From positions 1 through 64,000 of the forward strand of contig NZ_JAIQZA010000018.1 of NCBI RefSeq assembly GCF_020164485.1: a stretch of 64,000 bases of DNA. The letters are read 5' to 3'. Every line of letters begins with the position of its first letter. The stretch's first letter is position 1. Positions 54,974-63,426 of the stretch are shown here, piece after piece. The notes under the pieces are model-generated. The model was not told the origin of the DNA and did no database searches. It saw only the letters and a list, made by a program, of their open reading frames with translations. A program made the position numbers and the translations under genes. The stretch comes from Salegentibacter tibetensis. Lineage in GTDB: Bacteria; Bacteroidota; Bacteroidia; Flavobacteriales; Flavobacteriaceae.

Positions 54974-55729
54974 CTAGTTCCTTCCGGCCATAACGCCGCC
55001 ATCGATGTCCCATACAGCCCCGGTTACCCAGGAACTATTATCGAGTAGTAAGAACTGAATGGTTTTAGCTATATCGTTTGGCCTTCCAACTCTTCCTATT
55101 GGGTGAAAATCATTAAAGCCCTGTAAAGTTTCTTCAATTTTATCTTCTTCAATAAAAGAACTGTAAATAGGAGTAACAACTACAGCCGGAGAAACAGCAT
55201 TAACCCTAATTTTATATTCTGCAAGCTCCATGGCTAGATGTTGTGTAAAAGAATGCAATCCCGCTTTTGCCATTGAATATGCAGAGGAAGGAGTGGCTTT
55301 AATTGCCTGTTTTGCCCACATTGATCCAATATTTACTATGGAACCTCCCCCGTTCTCTTTCATTATTTTTGATGCAGCCTGCGTTATAAAAAAGAAAGCT
55401 TTGTTGAAGTCATGGTAAATATCATAATCTTCTTCTGTATGTTCTAAAAATGGCTTAGGACTAAAATAACCCGCAGCGTTGAGGAGGTATTTTAAATTAG
55501 GAGCAGTATCTTTTAAAGAGCCCGAAAAATCCTGAACAGAAGCTAAATTCGAAAGGTCTAAAGCGATGGTTTTTACTTCTCCTAAAGATGATAGCTCTTC
55601 TTTGGTTTTATCCAGGTTTTTATTGGGTCTGCCAATAATAATAACTTCTATCCCATCCTTTAGTAATAATTCTGCGGTAGCTTTTCCCATTCCGGTAGTA
55701 CCACCTATAATCAATGCTTGATTTGCCAT
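54974..55729 (-). CDS. SDR family oxidoreductase
   Basis: This is a classical short-chain dehydrogenase of 251 residues. The cofactor motif is GGTTGMGKAT at residues 9-18, with GRPN after strand 2 suggesting NADPH. NAAGYF, the catalytic serine in NIGSMWAK and YSMAKAGLH (Tyr and Lys) are intact. The C-terminus NSSWVTGAVWDIDGGVMAG is canonical. It lies 81 nt downstream of the AraC regulator gene on the same strand, so it is probably a regulated target. Substrate unknown. Confidence 0.92.
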   Translation of the reverse strand: MANQALIIGGTTGMGKATAELLLKDGIEVIIIGRPNKNLDKTKEELSSLGEVKTIALDLSNLASVQDFSGSLKDTAPNLKYLLNAAGYFSPKPFLEHTEEDYDIYHDFNKAFFFITQAASKIMKENGGGSIVNIGSMWAKQAIKATPSSAYSMAKAGLHSFTQHLAMELAEYKIRVNAVSPAVVVTPIYSSFIEEDKIEETLQGFNDFHPIGRVGRPNDIAKTIQFLLLDNSSWVTGAVWDIDGGVMAGRN

Positions 55730-55810
55730 TTTTTTATGTTTTTTAATTTAGATGTAAGTTCCGAAAATTGGAATGAGTTATGTGGTAAAACAGCGGAAAG
55801 TAATGGTAAT

Positions 55811-56674
55811 TTAAAGAATTGAATTTTGAAATTCCTTAGGAGTAAAGCCTGTGGCTTTTTTGAAATACTTTGTAAAATAGGTTGGCTGGTCAAAACCTAT
55901 CGAATAAGCTATCTCTTTAATTGAAATTCTTTGATTTGCCAACATCCTTTTTGCTTCTAATATTTTTCTTTTTTTAATAACATTTCCCGGGGTATCTAAA
56001 AGAAATTTTTTAGAAATTGAAGTCAATTTTTTACTGTTGGTATTTAGTTCAGAGGCAAACTCTTCTATACCCAGAAAGGAATCGATCTTCTTTTTGATCA
56101 GATGGTTGAAGGAAATTGCCAATAAGTAATCTTTTTCAGCTTCAAAGCTTAACATCCCCTGTCTTTTTTTTTGTCTTTCAATCTCAAATAAAATTATCAA
56201 AAGATAATAGAGAACCTGGTCATGGTAGGAATGATCTCTTTTGGTAAGTTCTTCTTCTATATTAATAATAAGCAAAGCGAGTTTTTTTACTTCAGAATCA
56301 GAAAGCGTAATATGATTTTTCCCTAATTCATTGAAAATAGAAATAGAAAATTTCTCCATAAGCTCCGGATGTAACCGCTCAATAAAAAAATCATTAAAAT
56401 GGACCAGGTAACCGCTGTTTGAAGATTCGGGACAGAAATAATGGATTTGATCTATATTTAGAAAAAAGAATGTATTGGCTGAATGTTCTATTACCTCATA
56501 GTCTACATAATGCTTCCCCGGATTTTTAAACCAAATGAGCTGATAAAAACTATGCCTGTGAGGCTTGGTAGCTTTTCCTTTATTTCTATTGAGATAGCCT
56601 TCAGTTTCATTTATTTCAAAATGAAGTTCTGATGGATTATTCCTGTGAAGGTCGTAGCGCCTAATCTCTTCCAA
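55811..56674 (-). CDS. AraC family transcriptional regulator
   Basis: The 287-residue regulator has an N-terminal cupin-like sensing domain (KPHRHSFYQLIWFKNPGKHY near residue 37) and a C-terminal pair of HTH motifs (about residues 185-287). The last part includes SIKEIAYSIGFDQPTYFTKYFKK, given as SIKEIAYSIGF and DQPTYFTKYFKK, then TGFTPKEFQNSIL. It precedes the SDR gene. Together they resemble many flavobacterial AraC-SDR pairs. The inducer is unknown. Confidence 0.92.
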   Translation of the reverse strand: MEEIRRYDLHRNNPSELHFEINETEGYLNRNKGKATKPHRHSFYQLIWFKNPGKHYVDYEVIEHSANTFFFLNIDQIHYFCPESSNSGYLVHFNDFFIERLHPELMEKFSISIFNELGKNHITLSDSEVKKLALLIINIEEELTKRDHSYHDQVLYYLLIILFEIERQKKRQGMLSFEAEKDYLLAISFNHLIKKKIDSFLGIEEFASELNTNSKKLTSISKKFLLDTPGNVIKKRKILEAKRMLANQRISIKEIAYSIGFDQPTYFTKYFKKATGFTPKEFQNSIL

Positions 56675-56758
56675 AATCGTATTTCGTTATTCTTTTAGAT
56701 TTAATGGCCGGAAATTGTCATAGAATATACAGTATATTACGCGCAAATATCAAAGGAC

Positions 56759-57117
56759 TCATTTTTCACCATCTTTAATCTCTATAATAGATTGTCGCTT
56801 CCGGTTTACCATCAACTTAGTTACATCAAATCGGGAATAGCGCCCTGCACCACTAACTCCCCAGCTTCCAAACCTATTGAATTGCGGATGTAATGCGCAT
56901 GAATTTCTTTGTGAATTTTCAAATTAAATTCTGCTCCATTTGCCAAAGCCAGCCAAAATGGATAACCGGGCAACAAACCTTCACCAAAAACAATAAGATT
57001 ACATCCTATATTACCCGCCTGATTTACATGGTCTTTTATTTTTTCTATAGTTTGTTTTTTACACAACCATACAGGTAAGATTTGAGCTAATGAGACTTTA
57101 AGGGCGGCACTTTTCAT
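56759..57117 (-). pseudogene. nitrilase gene with internal deletion
   Basis: The first 98 codons (to 56821) match the N-terminus of nitrilases: VSLAQILPVWL and FGEGLLPGYPFWLA with the catalytic glutamate. The catalytic lysine and cysteine regions are missing. Just downstream another frame reads GRYSRFDVTKLMVNRKRQS, ending at 56759, which matches the C-terminal GHYARPDV-L-VNR segment of nitrilases. About 200 codons have therefore been lost, with a frameshift at the join. The gene is not functional. It lies behind the cupin gene on the same strand. Confidence 0.75.
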
Positions 57118-57160
57118 CTATAGCATATTGAATTAAGATAAAATGAAGGTTATTAAGGCT

Positions 57161-57475
57161 CTAAGAATTGTTCCAAACCATTATGGTACAGCCATTAGGA
57201 CTGGTAGCATTATGTTCAGTACCCGCAGAATAATAAAGATAAGAACCAGGTCCAAATTCCTTTCCTTTCTCCACATCCGGATCTACATAAATTCCTTCCA
57301 GAACAAAAACCTCATCGGGAACATCGTGAGCGTGTTTAGGATACGATTTTCCAGCAGCAATACGTAACAGCACTCTTTTTTCTCCCGGCTCGGCTCTTAA
57401 AATTTTTTTCTCCACACCCTCTGTAACTTTTTCCCAGTTAAGACTTGAACTTTCCTTAAAATCTATATAAGACAT
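57161..57475 (-). CDS. cupin domain protein, ChrR-like
   Basis: This 104-residue single-domain cupin has the metal-binding pattern in GKSYPKHAHDVPDEVFVLEG (two histidines and a glutamate) and FGPGSYLYYSAGTEHNATS with the later histidine. It resembles the cupin half of ChrR anti-sigma factors, without the zinc-binding N-terminal part. It seems intact, unlike the nitrilase remnant downstream. A regulatory or dioxygenase-like role is uncertain. Confidence 0.8.
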   Translation of the reverse strand: MSYIDFKESSSLNWEKVTEGVEKKILRAEPGEKRVLLRIAAGKSYPKHAHDVPDEVFVLEGIYVDPDVEKGKEFGPGSYLYYSAGTEHNATSPNGCTIMVWNNS

Positions 57476-58300
57476 ACCGCATTTTTATGTTGTTTTCAAA
57501 GATAAAAAAATCTTTTTTATCTATTTCCTTTAGAAAATCAAAGACCATCTTCTTTTATCGAAGTTGCACCTGGGAAACTTATCTTGTAACATCAATTCAC
57601 TGTTTCCTTTACTGTTTTCACCCCTCTCTTTCATTTTCATTTCCATCTATTTATAATTTTATCCCAATTTTGGAATTAGGCACAGGCTTATAATCATATT
57701 CCTCCCGGAATAAATCCGGGACAAGTTGTGTGTTGCCAATTTTTGGGTCCAGCAGCATGCTGGTTTCATTTTATATATACACTTAGTCGCAGCCATGTTT
57801 TACACATGTTATTATTGTCCGTAGTTTTATTCTATCCATAAATTTTCTACTGAATAGGTTTTTGTCTTATTTTGTCAAGCTTTCGCAGCTAAAAAACCTA
57901 GGGCTTTCGAAGCACTTTCTCGTCGGCCGAGTAGGAAGTTTAATAGAAGTACCAAACTCTCTAAAATCCTTATCTGTTCTATGTTTTTTTTAGCCGCTGT
58001 TGGGGCATTCTGCTATTCTTTTTGTTTTTCCCGCCAACATTGGGTGTTGTCACCAAAGATTTCAGGCTTATTGGTGAAAACACCAGAAAGGCATAAAAAT
58101 ATGTAAGCTTTCTTGGCCTATCTGATTTCTCAATAAAGATTCAGGGTAGCATTTATTCAATCAATGAGTCCTTTACAAGAGACTCAGCGGGGACATACCG
58201 CTACTCTGGCGTATTAATATTTTTTGCAGATTATTTGAAGTTTTTTGTATTTTGGAACTATACTAAAGATGGGCTTGTTTAATTCAACCAAATTTAAACG
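57476..58300. other. 825-bp stretch without a recognisable gene
   Basis: I found no credible gene in this stretch. It holds a small hairpin CCCGGA-ATAAA-TCCGGG (57704-57720), the palindrome CAGCATGCTG nearby, and scattered short frames with no family resemblance. The region lies between the metabolic genes and the MscS/MgtE operon inside the putative island, so decayed mobile DNA is likely, although no transposase remnant can be named. Confidence 0.5.
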
Positions 58301-59119
58301 ATGAATTATAATCAGTTAGCAGAACAATTTCGTAGAATGACCTTGGGTTTCAAGGATAGCCTGATAGCTTTCCTTCCAAAACTGATCCTTGCCCTAATGG
58401 TATTGGCCATCGGTTATTTGGTGGCGCGTCTCACTGAATGGGCGGTCAAGCGGTTGTTGAATTACTTAAACAGCCTTATCAATGACAGGTTCAGAGACAA
58501 AATTCAACACATCAACTTCGGCCCCTCAGCCACTTTTATCAGCAAGACTTTCTTCTGGATTATTTTTGTTTTCTTTCTTATTCTAGGTACGGAAGTACTC
58601 GGTTTATCGATTATTACCACCTGGCTTGGAAGCATCCTGACCTATTCACCAAGGATTTTAGCCGCCATTTTAATTGTTTTTGTGGGAATTATTGGGGGCA
58701 GGATGGTGGGAAAATTGATTACCTCCGCGACGGCCCAGGTAGCCATTTCTTATGGTAATATCCTCGGAAAAATAGTGCAGTACACTATTCTCATCACTTC
58801 CATCATTATTGCTGTTGATCAGATCGGCATCGATATTGCTTTCCTCACACAATTGATAAACATCCTATTAGCGGCTCTTATGTTCGGTGCGGCACTGGCA
58901 TTTGGCTTGGGCGCTAAAACATCGGTCAGCAACATTCTCGCTTCATATTACATACATAAACTGTACAAAGAGGGAGATTACGTGAAGATAAGCGATATAG
59001 AAGGCAGGATTATTAAGATCGGTACTACGGCAGTTCTTTTGGAATCTAAAACCGGTCAAGTGACTATCCCTTCAAAGGAGTTTAACGCAGTAAAGTCTGT
59101 CTTGATCAAAAAAGAATAG
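58301..59119 (+). CDS. MscS-family mechanosensitive channel
   Basis: This inner-membrane channel of 272 residues releases solutes on osmotic down-shock. It has about five hydrophobic helices, a glycine/alanine-rich pore helix (FGAALAFGLGAKTSVSNILAS) given here as FGAALAFGLGA and KTSVSNILAS, then the beta domain EGDYVKISDIEGRIIKIG and QVTIPSKEFNAV. It is shorter than E. coli MscS-type C-terminal vestibules. The next gene begins 2 nt after its stop. Codon use looks more GC-rich than in the flanking genes. Confidence 0.88.
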   Translation: MNYNQLAEQFRRMTLGFKDSLIAFLPKLILALMVLAIGYLVARLTEWAVKRLLNYLNSLINDRFRDKIQHINFGPSATFISKTFFWIIFVFFLILGTEVLGLSIITTWLGSILTYSPRILAAILIVFVGIIGGRMVGKLITSATAQVAISYGNILGKIVQYTILITSIIIAVDQIGIDIAFLTQLINILLAALMFGAALAFGLGAKTSVSNILASYYIHKLYKEGDYVKISDIEGRIIKIGTTAVLLESKTGQVTIPSKEFNAVKSVLIKKE

Positions 59120-59121
59120 TA

Positions 59122-59928
59122 ATGGATACGGATGAAAGAATATTGGAGGCTTTTATTCATAAACACGGCCGGGCAGCAACGCAAATTCTCGAGAAGCTTG
59201 AGCCCGAAGAGGTGGCGAGCCTGTTACGGGAAATCCCCGTTGAACTGGCAGCCAAAATACTAGAGCCGATGTATGCCTACAAAGCATCCCGTATTTTGGA
59301 AAGCCTTGACCACCCCTGCGCTATCAAAATACTGGAAGAAGTAGACTTGAAAACGGCTGAATTGATACTGAGACAGATGGAGGGGTCGGTTCGCAATTCA
59401 TTATTGAAAGATCTGACACCCAAAGTATCGGGTCCACTGCGTCTGAAGCTGAAGAACCCGGAAAACACGGTAGGTGCTTTGATGGATCCAATCTTATTTA
59501 CCTTACGAAAATCCGTCAAGGTAAGCAAGGCTCTAACCTTCTTAAAGGAGCACCAGCGGCTCGTCTCTCCTTATGTATTTGTGGTCAATCAGGACAAATC
59601 ACTGCATGGCGTTGTAAACCTGCAAGACCTGCTTTTGGCCGATAAGGATGCCCCTCTCACTTCTTTGGCAAATACCAATGTGCCAAAGCTCTACGATGAT
59701 GTTCATTTTGAAACGGTCATAAACTATGATAGCTGGCTTTACTATTATGCCTTGCCGGTAACAGATCGCTTCGGTGTTCTCGTCGGTTCATTAAGGCTGG
59801 AAGCCGTTCGCCGGGGAAGTGTAGAAAGCGAGGAAGTGCTTGGCAAACAAGCGATCAAGGCGGGTGCCGCACTGGGGGAGCTTTATCGCATCGGATTGAC
59901 GGGGTTTTTACGGAGTCCCGGAGAATAA
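59122..59928 (+). CDS. soluble MgtE_N/CBS protein without a transport domain
   Basis: This 268-residue protein contains the helical MgtE_N superhelix (about residues 5-110; KLEPEEVASLLREIPVELAA, with repeated ILE-L segments) and a CBS pair (about 115-210; GVVNLQDLLLADKDAPLTSL), but no hydrophobic helices. In MgtE these parts sense cytoplasmic Mg2+ and gate the pore. A free copy directly before a complete mgtE suggests a regulatory subunit or a paralogue that lost its channel. It starts 2 nt after mscS and ends 46 nt before mgtE. Confidence 0.8.
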   Translation: MDTDERILEAFIHKHGRAATQILEKLEPEEVASLLREIPVELAAKILEPMYAYKASRILESLDHPCAIKILEEVDLKTAELILRQMEGSVRNSLLKDLTPKVSGPLRLKLKNPENTVGALMDPILFTLRKSVKVSKALTFLKEHQRLVSPYVFVVNQDKSLHGVVNLQDLLLADKDAPLTSLANTNVPKLYDDVHFETVINYDSWLYYYALPVTDRFGVLVGSLRLEAVRRGSVESEEVLGKQAIKAGAALGELYRIGLTGFLRSPGE

Positions 59929-59974
59929 AAAACCCGATGTCCTGATTTTATCTAATTATGTTAAAACATCAATC

Positions 59975-61291
59975 ATGTCACAAAACCCAACCTCGGCCAA
60001 ACAAAAATTGATAAGTGGCTTTTTCAGGCAATTTCCCGAAGATGCCGCGTCGGTGCTCAATGGCTTTTCTACTGAGGAGATAATTGATTATCTCAAAAGA
60101 CAGGATCAGAACGATTCCAAACAGGTCTTTGCCCGCCTGAATCCCGATATTGCCACAGAGGTGGTTGACATGATGAATGATGAATTGTTCATCCAAATTT
60201 TCTCCACCATAGATGCTTATTTGGGAGCGAGATTGCTTTCCCGTCTGGATAAGCAAACGGCTGAAACCAAAACGGCTTTGTTATCCCCCACGCTGGCACG
60301 CGAAATAAAGGAGCTGATGAGCTATCCGCTGGATTCTGCGGGTCATTTGATGAACCCTATGGCAACCACTTTCCATCCAGGAAATACGGTAGAGGAGGTG
60401 TTGAAGCGCCTGCGAGTACTGGGAGACCGCAGAATTGACAATATCTATGTAGTCGACCATGAAGGCACTTTTTTGGGCATAGCAACACTTCAAAGAATAG
60501 CCATCTCGGAGCCCAAGGTGAAATTACAGGATATCCTACAAGCTCCTTTGGGCGTGATACAAGCCTTAGCACCCGTAGAAGATGTGGTGGAACTGCTGGA
60601 AGAAAAGAGGATCATTCATTTGCCGGTTATTGACATCAATAACAAGCTACTGGGCGTAATTCGAAACGGCGACCTGGTGGCTGCCTCCAAAGAAGAGGCA
60701 ACGGAAGACCTGCAAGCTATGTTTGGTGCGGGTAGGGAAGAACGAGCCCTGTCAAAAGTTTCCTTTGCAGTAAGGAACAGGCTACCCTGGCTGCATATCA
60801 ATCTTGTTACCGCATTTATGGCTTCCCTCGTGGTGGGCTTTTTTGAAGATACTATAGCCAGAATCACGGTGCTCGCGGTTTTCTTACCAGTTGTGGCGGG
60901 GCAGTCGGGCAATACGGGTTCACAAGCCCTGGCCGTTACCATGCGCGGTTTGGCGCTTAGAGAAATCAGGATAGCGCAGTGGTTCAAAGTGGCGAGAAAA
61001 GAGATTATGGTAGGATTGATTAATGGGCTTGCCGTGGCCTTAACCACTTCTGTCATCGTTTATTTCTGGGCTTCTTCTTTCGGCCTGTCCGTAGTCATTG
61101 GCATCTCAATGGTGGTATCTATGGTCATTGCAGGATTTTCGGGAGCGGTCATCCCGATACTTTTGAAGTCGATGGGACAGGATCCCGCCACCTCCTCTTC
61201 GATCGTACTGACCACGGTGACAGACATCTTCGGATTTTTAAGCTTTCTGGGTTTGGCCACGGTGCTGGCAGATGTGCTGAACATTGTATGA
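59975..61291 (+). CDS. mgtE: magnesium transporter MgtE
   Basis: MgtE is a Mg2+-selective channel of the inner membrane, 438 residues here. The order is MgtE_N (about 1-120), two CBS domains (about 125-250; LMNPMATTFHPGNTV, GVIRNGDLVAAS) and five helices from ~270 onward. The pore motif GQSGNTGSQALAVTMRGLAL, given as GQSGNTGSQAL and AVTMRGLAL, is conserved. TTVTDIFGFLSFLG supplies the ion-binding aspartate of the last helices. It is the third gene of the mscS operon and looks GC-rich relative to its neighbours. Confidence 0.93.
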   Translation: MSQNPTSAKQKLISGFFRQFPEDAASVLNGFSTEEIIDYLKRQDQNDSKQVFARLNPDIATEVVDMMNDELFIQIFSTIDAYLGARLLSRLDKQTAETKTALLSPTLAREIKELMSYPLDSAGHLMNPMATTFHPGNTVEEVLKRLRVLGDRRIDNIYVVDHEGTFLGIATLQRIAISEPKVKLQDILQAPLGVIQALAPVEDVVELLEEKRIIHLPVIDINNKLLGVIRNGDLVAASKEEATEDLQAMFGAGREERALSKVSFAVRNRLPWLHINLVTAFMASLVVGFFEDTIARITVLAVFLPVVAGQSGNTGSQALAVTMRGLALREIRIAQWFKVARKEIMVGLINGLAVALTTSVIVYFWASSFGLSVVIGISMVVSMVIAGFSGAVIPILLKSMGQDPATSSSIVLTTVTDIFGFLSFLGLATVLADVLNIV

Positions 61292-61361
61292 TAATATTTC
61301 AAGAATGATTCATACAACTGAAATTTTAACGCAGTGGATTTTAAACTCCTAATTGTTAAAG

Positions 61362-61385
61362 CGAGGCCAATTCGGTGACCTATTT
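61362..61385 (+). repeat. 24-nt direct repeat, right copy (possible att site)
   Basis: It matches 52878-52901 except at one base (CGAGGCC instead of CGAGACC). GGTCTCG at 61401-61407 can pair with the start of the repeat, so this copy lies within a 46-nt stem-loop. The rest of 61292-61527 contains no gene. Confidence 0.6.
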
Positions 61386-61527
61386 TAAAATTGAAAAACG
61401 GGTCTCGATTAGCACTTATTACAGGTAAAATGAGATTGAAGAAAGAGCTTGTCGCAACTAATGCTGAACCACTCTGAAATCAGTTAATAATATGTTGTTG
61501 CACCTATTAGGAAGAATCCGGGAATTC

Positions 61528-62649
61528 CTATTCTAAACTACCATTGTACTCTTCAACTTTAAGCAAAGGTAGTTTAACAATAAATTCTTTACCGGTCTCC
61601 TCTACCTCAATGGCTTCAGTGGTAAAATATTCATACCTTTCAATTATATCCTTCAATCCCGTTTCTGATATCTTTTCACGCCGATTCTCTTGCAGATCAT
61701 TACGCACTATAAGTTTTTCACTGCGAATACTAATATTGATATAAAGTGGCTTTTCTTTGCCAACTTCATTACTTAATACGGCATTCTCGATAAGCACCTG
61801 TAAACATCCCGGAGGTATCTGAAAAGACAGGTATTCCGGAGGTATTTTCATGGTAAATTGTATTTTCTCCCCAAACCGGGTTTTTAGCAAGTAAATATAA
61901 GCTTCTACCAATTCCATTTCTTTTGCCAATGGTCCCAATTCTTGTTGACGGTCCAGGAAAGATCGGTAGACATAGGATAAACGGTTTACAAATTTGACAG
62001 CTTCTTCCGAATCTTTTTCAATAAGCGAATCAAGAGCTTCAAGATTGCTAAACAGGAAATTAGGATTCACCTGGTTTTTCAGGTTCTCTAGTTGACTTTT
62101 GAACTCTTCCCTCTGCAGCTGTGCATATCGAAGATGTTCTGCCTGTATTTGTTTCCGTATCCTCTCTCTCTCAACAAAATAATAAAAGAAAAGGCCCAGG
62201 ACAGCATGTACTACTAAACTCCGCCGCAAAGCATCTATGTCAAATGAGGCATTCAGTTCCTCAGATCTTGCGTTGAGATACAAGAGCAGTACCCACATAG
62301 GAAAAATTTTCATGATGACCGTCAAAACCAGAGTAGAAAACACCACAGTAACCCCTTCAATAATACTCACCTGCAGTGACCGGAGACGATTCAAAGCTGG
62401 AGAATGTATAAAACCAGAAATTTTAGGATAAATCGAGAATAGAGATAAAAAATAAAGAAATGTAAAGATGAATTCAATTCCGGAGGTGAAACGGAGCTCT
62501 CTGAATATATTCCCATATTTTACAAAAAGAAATATTAATTGAATTGCGACAGTTATTAACCCGGCCACAATTATTCTTTGCAACCAAACCCGATACCGCG
62601 GTTTTATTCTCTCAACTAATTTTAGTCTCATTTTCTGTTCAATGTTCAA
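61528..62649 (-). CDS. LytS-type sensor kinase homologue lacking the phospho-histidine
   Basis: This 373-residue membrane protein has about four hydrophobic helices (residues ~23-155), a coiled-coil linker and a His_kinase-type domain. The motif NPHFLFN of the family reads NPNFLFS, so the phosphoacceptor histidine is Asn197 (codon 62059-62061). The N box ENAVKHN reads ENAVLSN, and the G box is reduced to ETGLKDI. It starts 12 nt after the LytTR response regulator. It is probably a non-phosphorylating partner or pseudokinase, perhaps modulating the intact kinase upstream. Confidence 0.85.
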   Translation of the reverse strand: MNIEQKMRLKLVERIKPRYRVWLQRIIVAGLITVAIQLIFLFVKYGNIFRELRFTSGIEFIFTFLYFLSLFSIYPKISGFIHSPALNRLRSLQVSIIEGVTVVFSTLVLTVIMKIFPMWVLLLYLNARSEELNASFDIDALRRSLVVHAVLGLFFYYFVERERIRKQIQAEHLRYAQLQREEFKSQLENLKNQVNPNFLFSNLEALDSLIEKDSEEAVKFVNRLSYVYRSFLDRQQELGPLAKEMELVEAYIYLLKTRFGEKIQFTMKIPPEYLSFQIPPGCLQVLIENAVLSNEVGKEKPLYINISIRSEKLIVRNDLQENRREKISETGLKDIIERYEYFTTEAIEVEETGKEFIVKLPLLKVEEYNGSLE

Positions 62650-62661
62650 TAATCATTGTTA

Positions 62662-63426
62662 TCACAGGTCAAGCCATTCCTTGAACGACGATGCCTTACT
62701 ACTACTTATAATCTGGTCTCCTGCCAGAGATGGATTTAGAGCAAGATGAAGGCGTCCTTTGAAATAGGGGCTCACTTCCTTAACAGATTTAATGTTTGCA
62801 ATGAGCTGCCGGTTGGTCCTAAAAAATGTTTCAGGATCAAGCATATCTTCCAGCTGATCGAGGGTATAACCTACTACAAAACGATTAGCCTCGAAAGTAA
62901 CCAACAACACTACTCCGTCTTCTGCCAAAAAATAAGCTACTTGTTCAGTGGAAATGGTTTTTATTGATTGCCCAGATTTAACCATGAACCGGGATTTTTT
63001 CTCTGTCTGAGATCTTCCTTTAGCAGCATCCTGCAAAAGACGCTGTAAGTTTTCCAGGGGAAGATCTGTTTGTTTAAGTTCTTCATACTTTTGTATTGCT
63101 TTTGCAAGTTCATCTTTCCCGATAGGCTTTAGCAAATAATCCACGCTATTTACTTTAAAAGCTTCAATAGCATATTCATTGTATGCAGTGGTGAAAATTA
63201 CCGGACATTTGACCTCTGTTTGCCTGAAAATCTCAAAACTGTTCCCATCTGAAAGGTGAATATCGCAAAACACCAGATCTGGGTGTTGATTCATTTTGAA
63301 CCATTCCACAGCTTCTTCAATCGATTCTAACTTCTCCAACACTTCGGTTTTCGGCCGCAATTCAAGGATCATTGACTCCAGGACATCGGCTGCAAAGGCT
63401 TCGTCTTCAATAATTACTATTCTCAT
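62662..63426 (-). CDS. LytTR-family response regulator
   Basis: This 254-residue regulator has a receiver domain (Asp55 in VFCDIHLSDGN, a threonine near residue 80 in FTTAYNEYA, Lys100 in YLLKPIGKDE) and a LytTR DNA-binding domain from about residue 150 (MVKSGQSIKTISTEQVAYF, RTNRQLIANIKSVKEVSPYF). It overlaps the upstream kinase gene by 20 nt and is followed by the degenerate kinase. LytTR proteins bind direct-repeat operators. The targets are unknown. Confidence 0.93.
   Translation of the reverse strand: MRIVIIEDEAFAADVLESMILELRPKTEVLEKLESIEEAVEWFKMNQHPDLVFCDIHLSDGNSFEIFRQTEVKCPVIFTTAYNEYAIEAFKVNSVDYLLKPIGKDELAKAIQKYEELKQTDLPLENLQRLLQDAAKGRSQTEKKSRFMVKSGQSIKTISTEQVAYFLAEDGVVLLVTFEANRFVVGYTLDQLEDMLDPETFFRTNRQLIANIKSVKEVSPYFKGRLHLALNPSLAGDQIISSSKASSFKEWLDL

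Larger units (their letters stand above)
52878..61385. mobile_element. putative accessory island downstream of ssrA
   Basis: The region lies between two copies of a 24-nt direct repeat and starts 82 nt after tmRNA, a common integration locus. It holds three broken genes, a group of metabolic genes with an AraC regulator, a 0.8-kb stretch without genes, and an ion-channel/magnesium-transporter operon with different base use by eye. No integrase or transposase gene is visible, so if it was mobile it is now an immobile relic. The boundaries are a hypothesis. Confidence 0.3.

Noticed and set aside
57487-57693. 68-codon plus-strand frame after the cupin gene
   Set aside because: It has serine/phenylalanine-rich random composition, no start context and no family resemblance.
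57930-57950. CTCGTCGGCCGAG shared with the DinB region at 40685
   Set aside because: A 13-nt near-palindrome shared once could be chance; the surroundings have no other similarity.
60616-61056. 146-codon minus-strand frame inside mgtE
   Set aside because: It is antisense to the conserved MgtE pore region; long shadow frames are expected in GC-richer DNA.
61410-61470. possible transposase remnant next to the right 24-nt repeat
   Set aside because: The short frame beginning MRLKKELVATN does not resemble a known transposase and ends after 15 codons.
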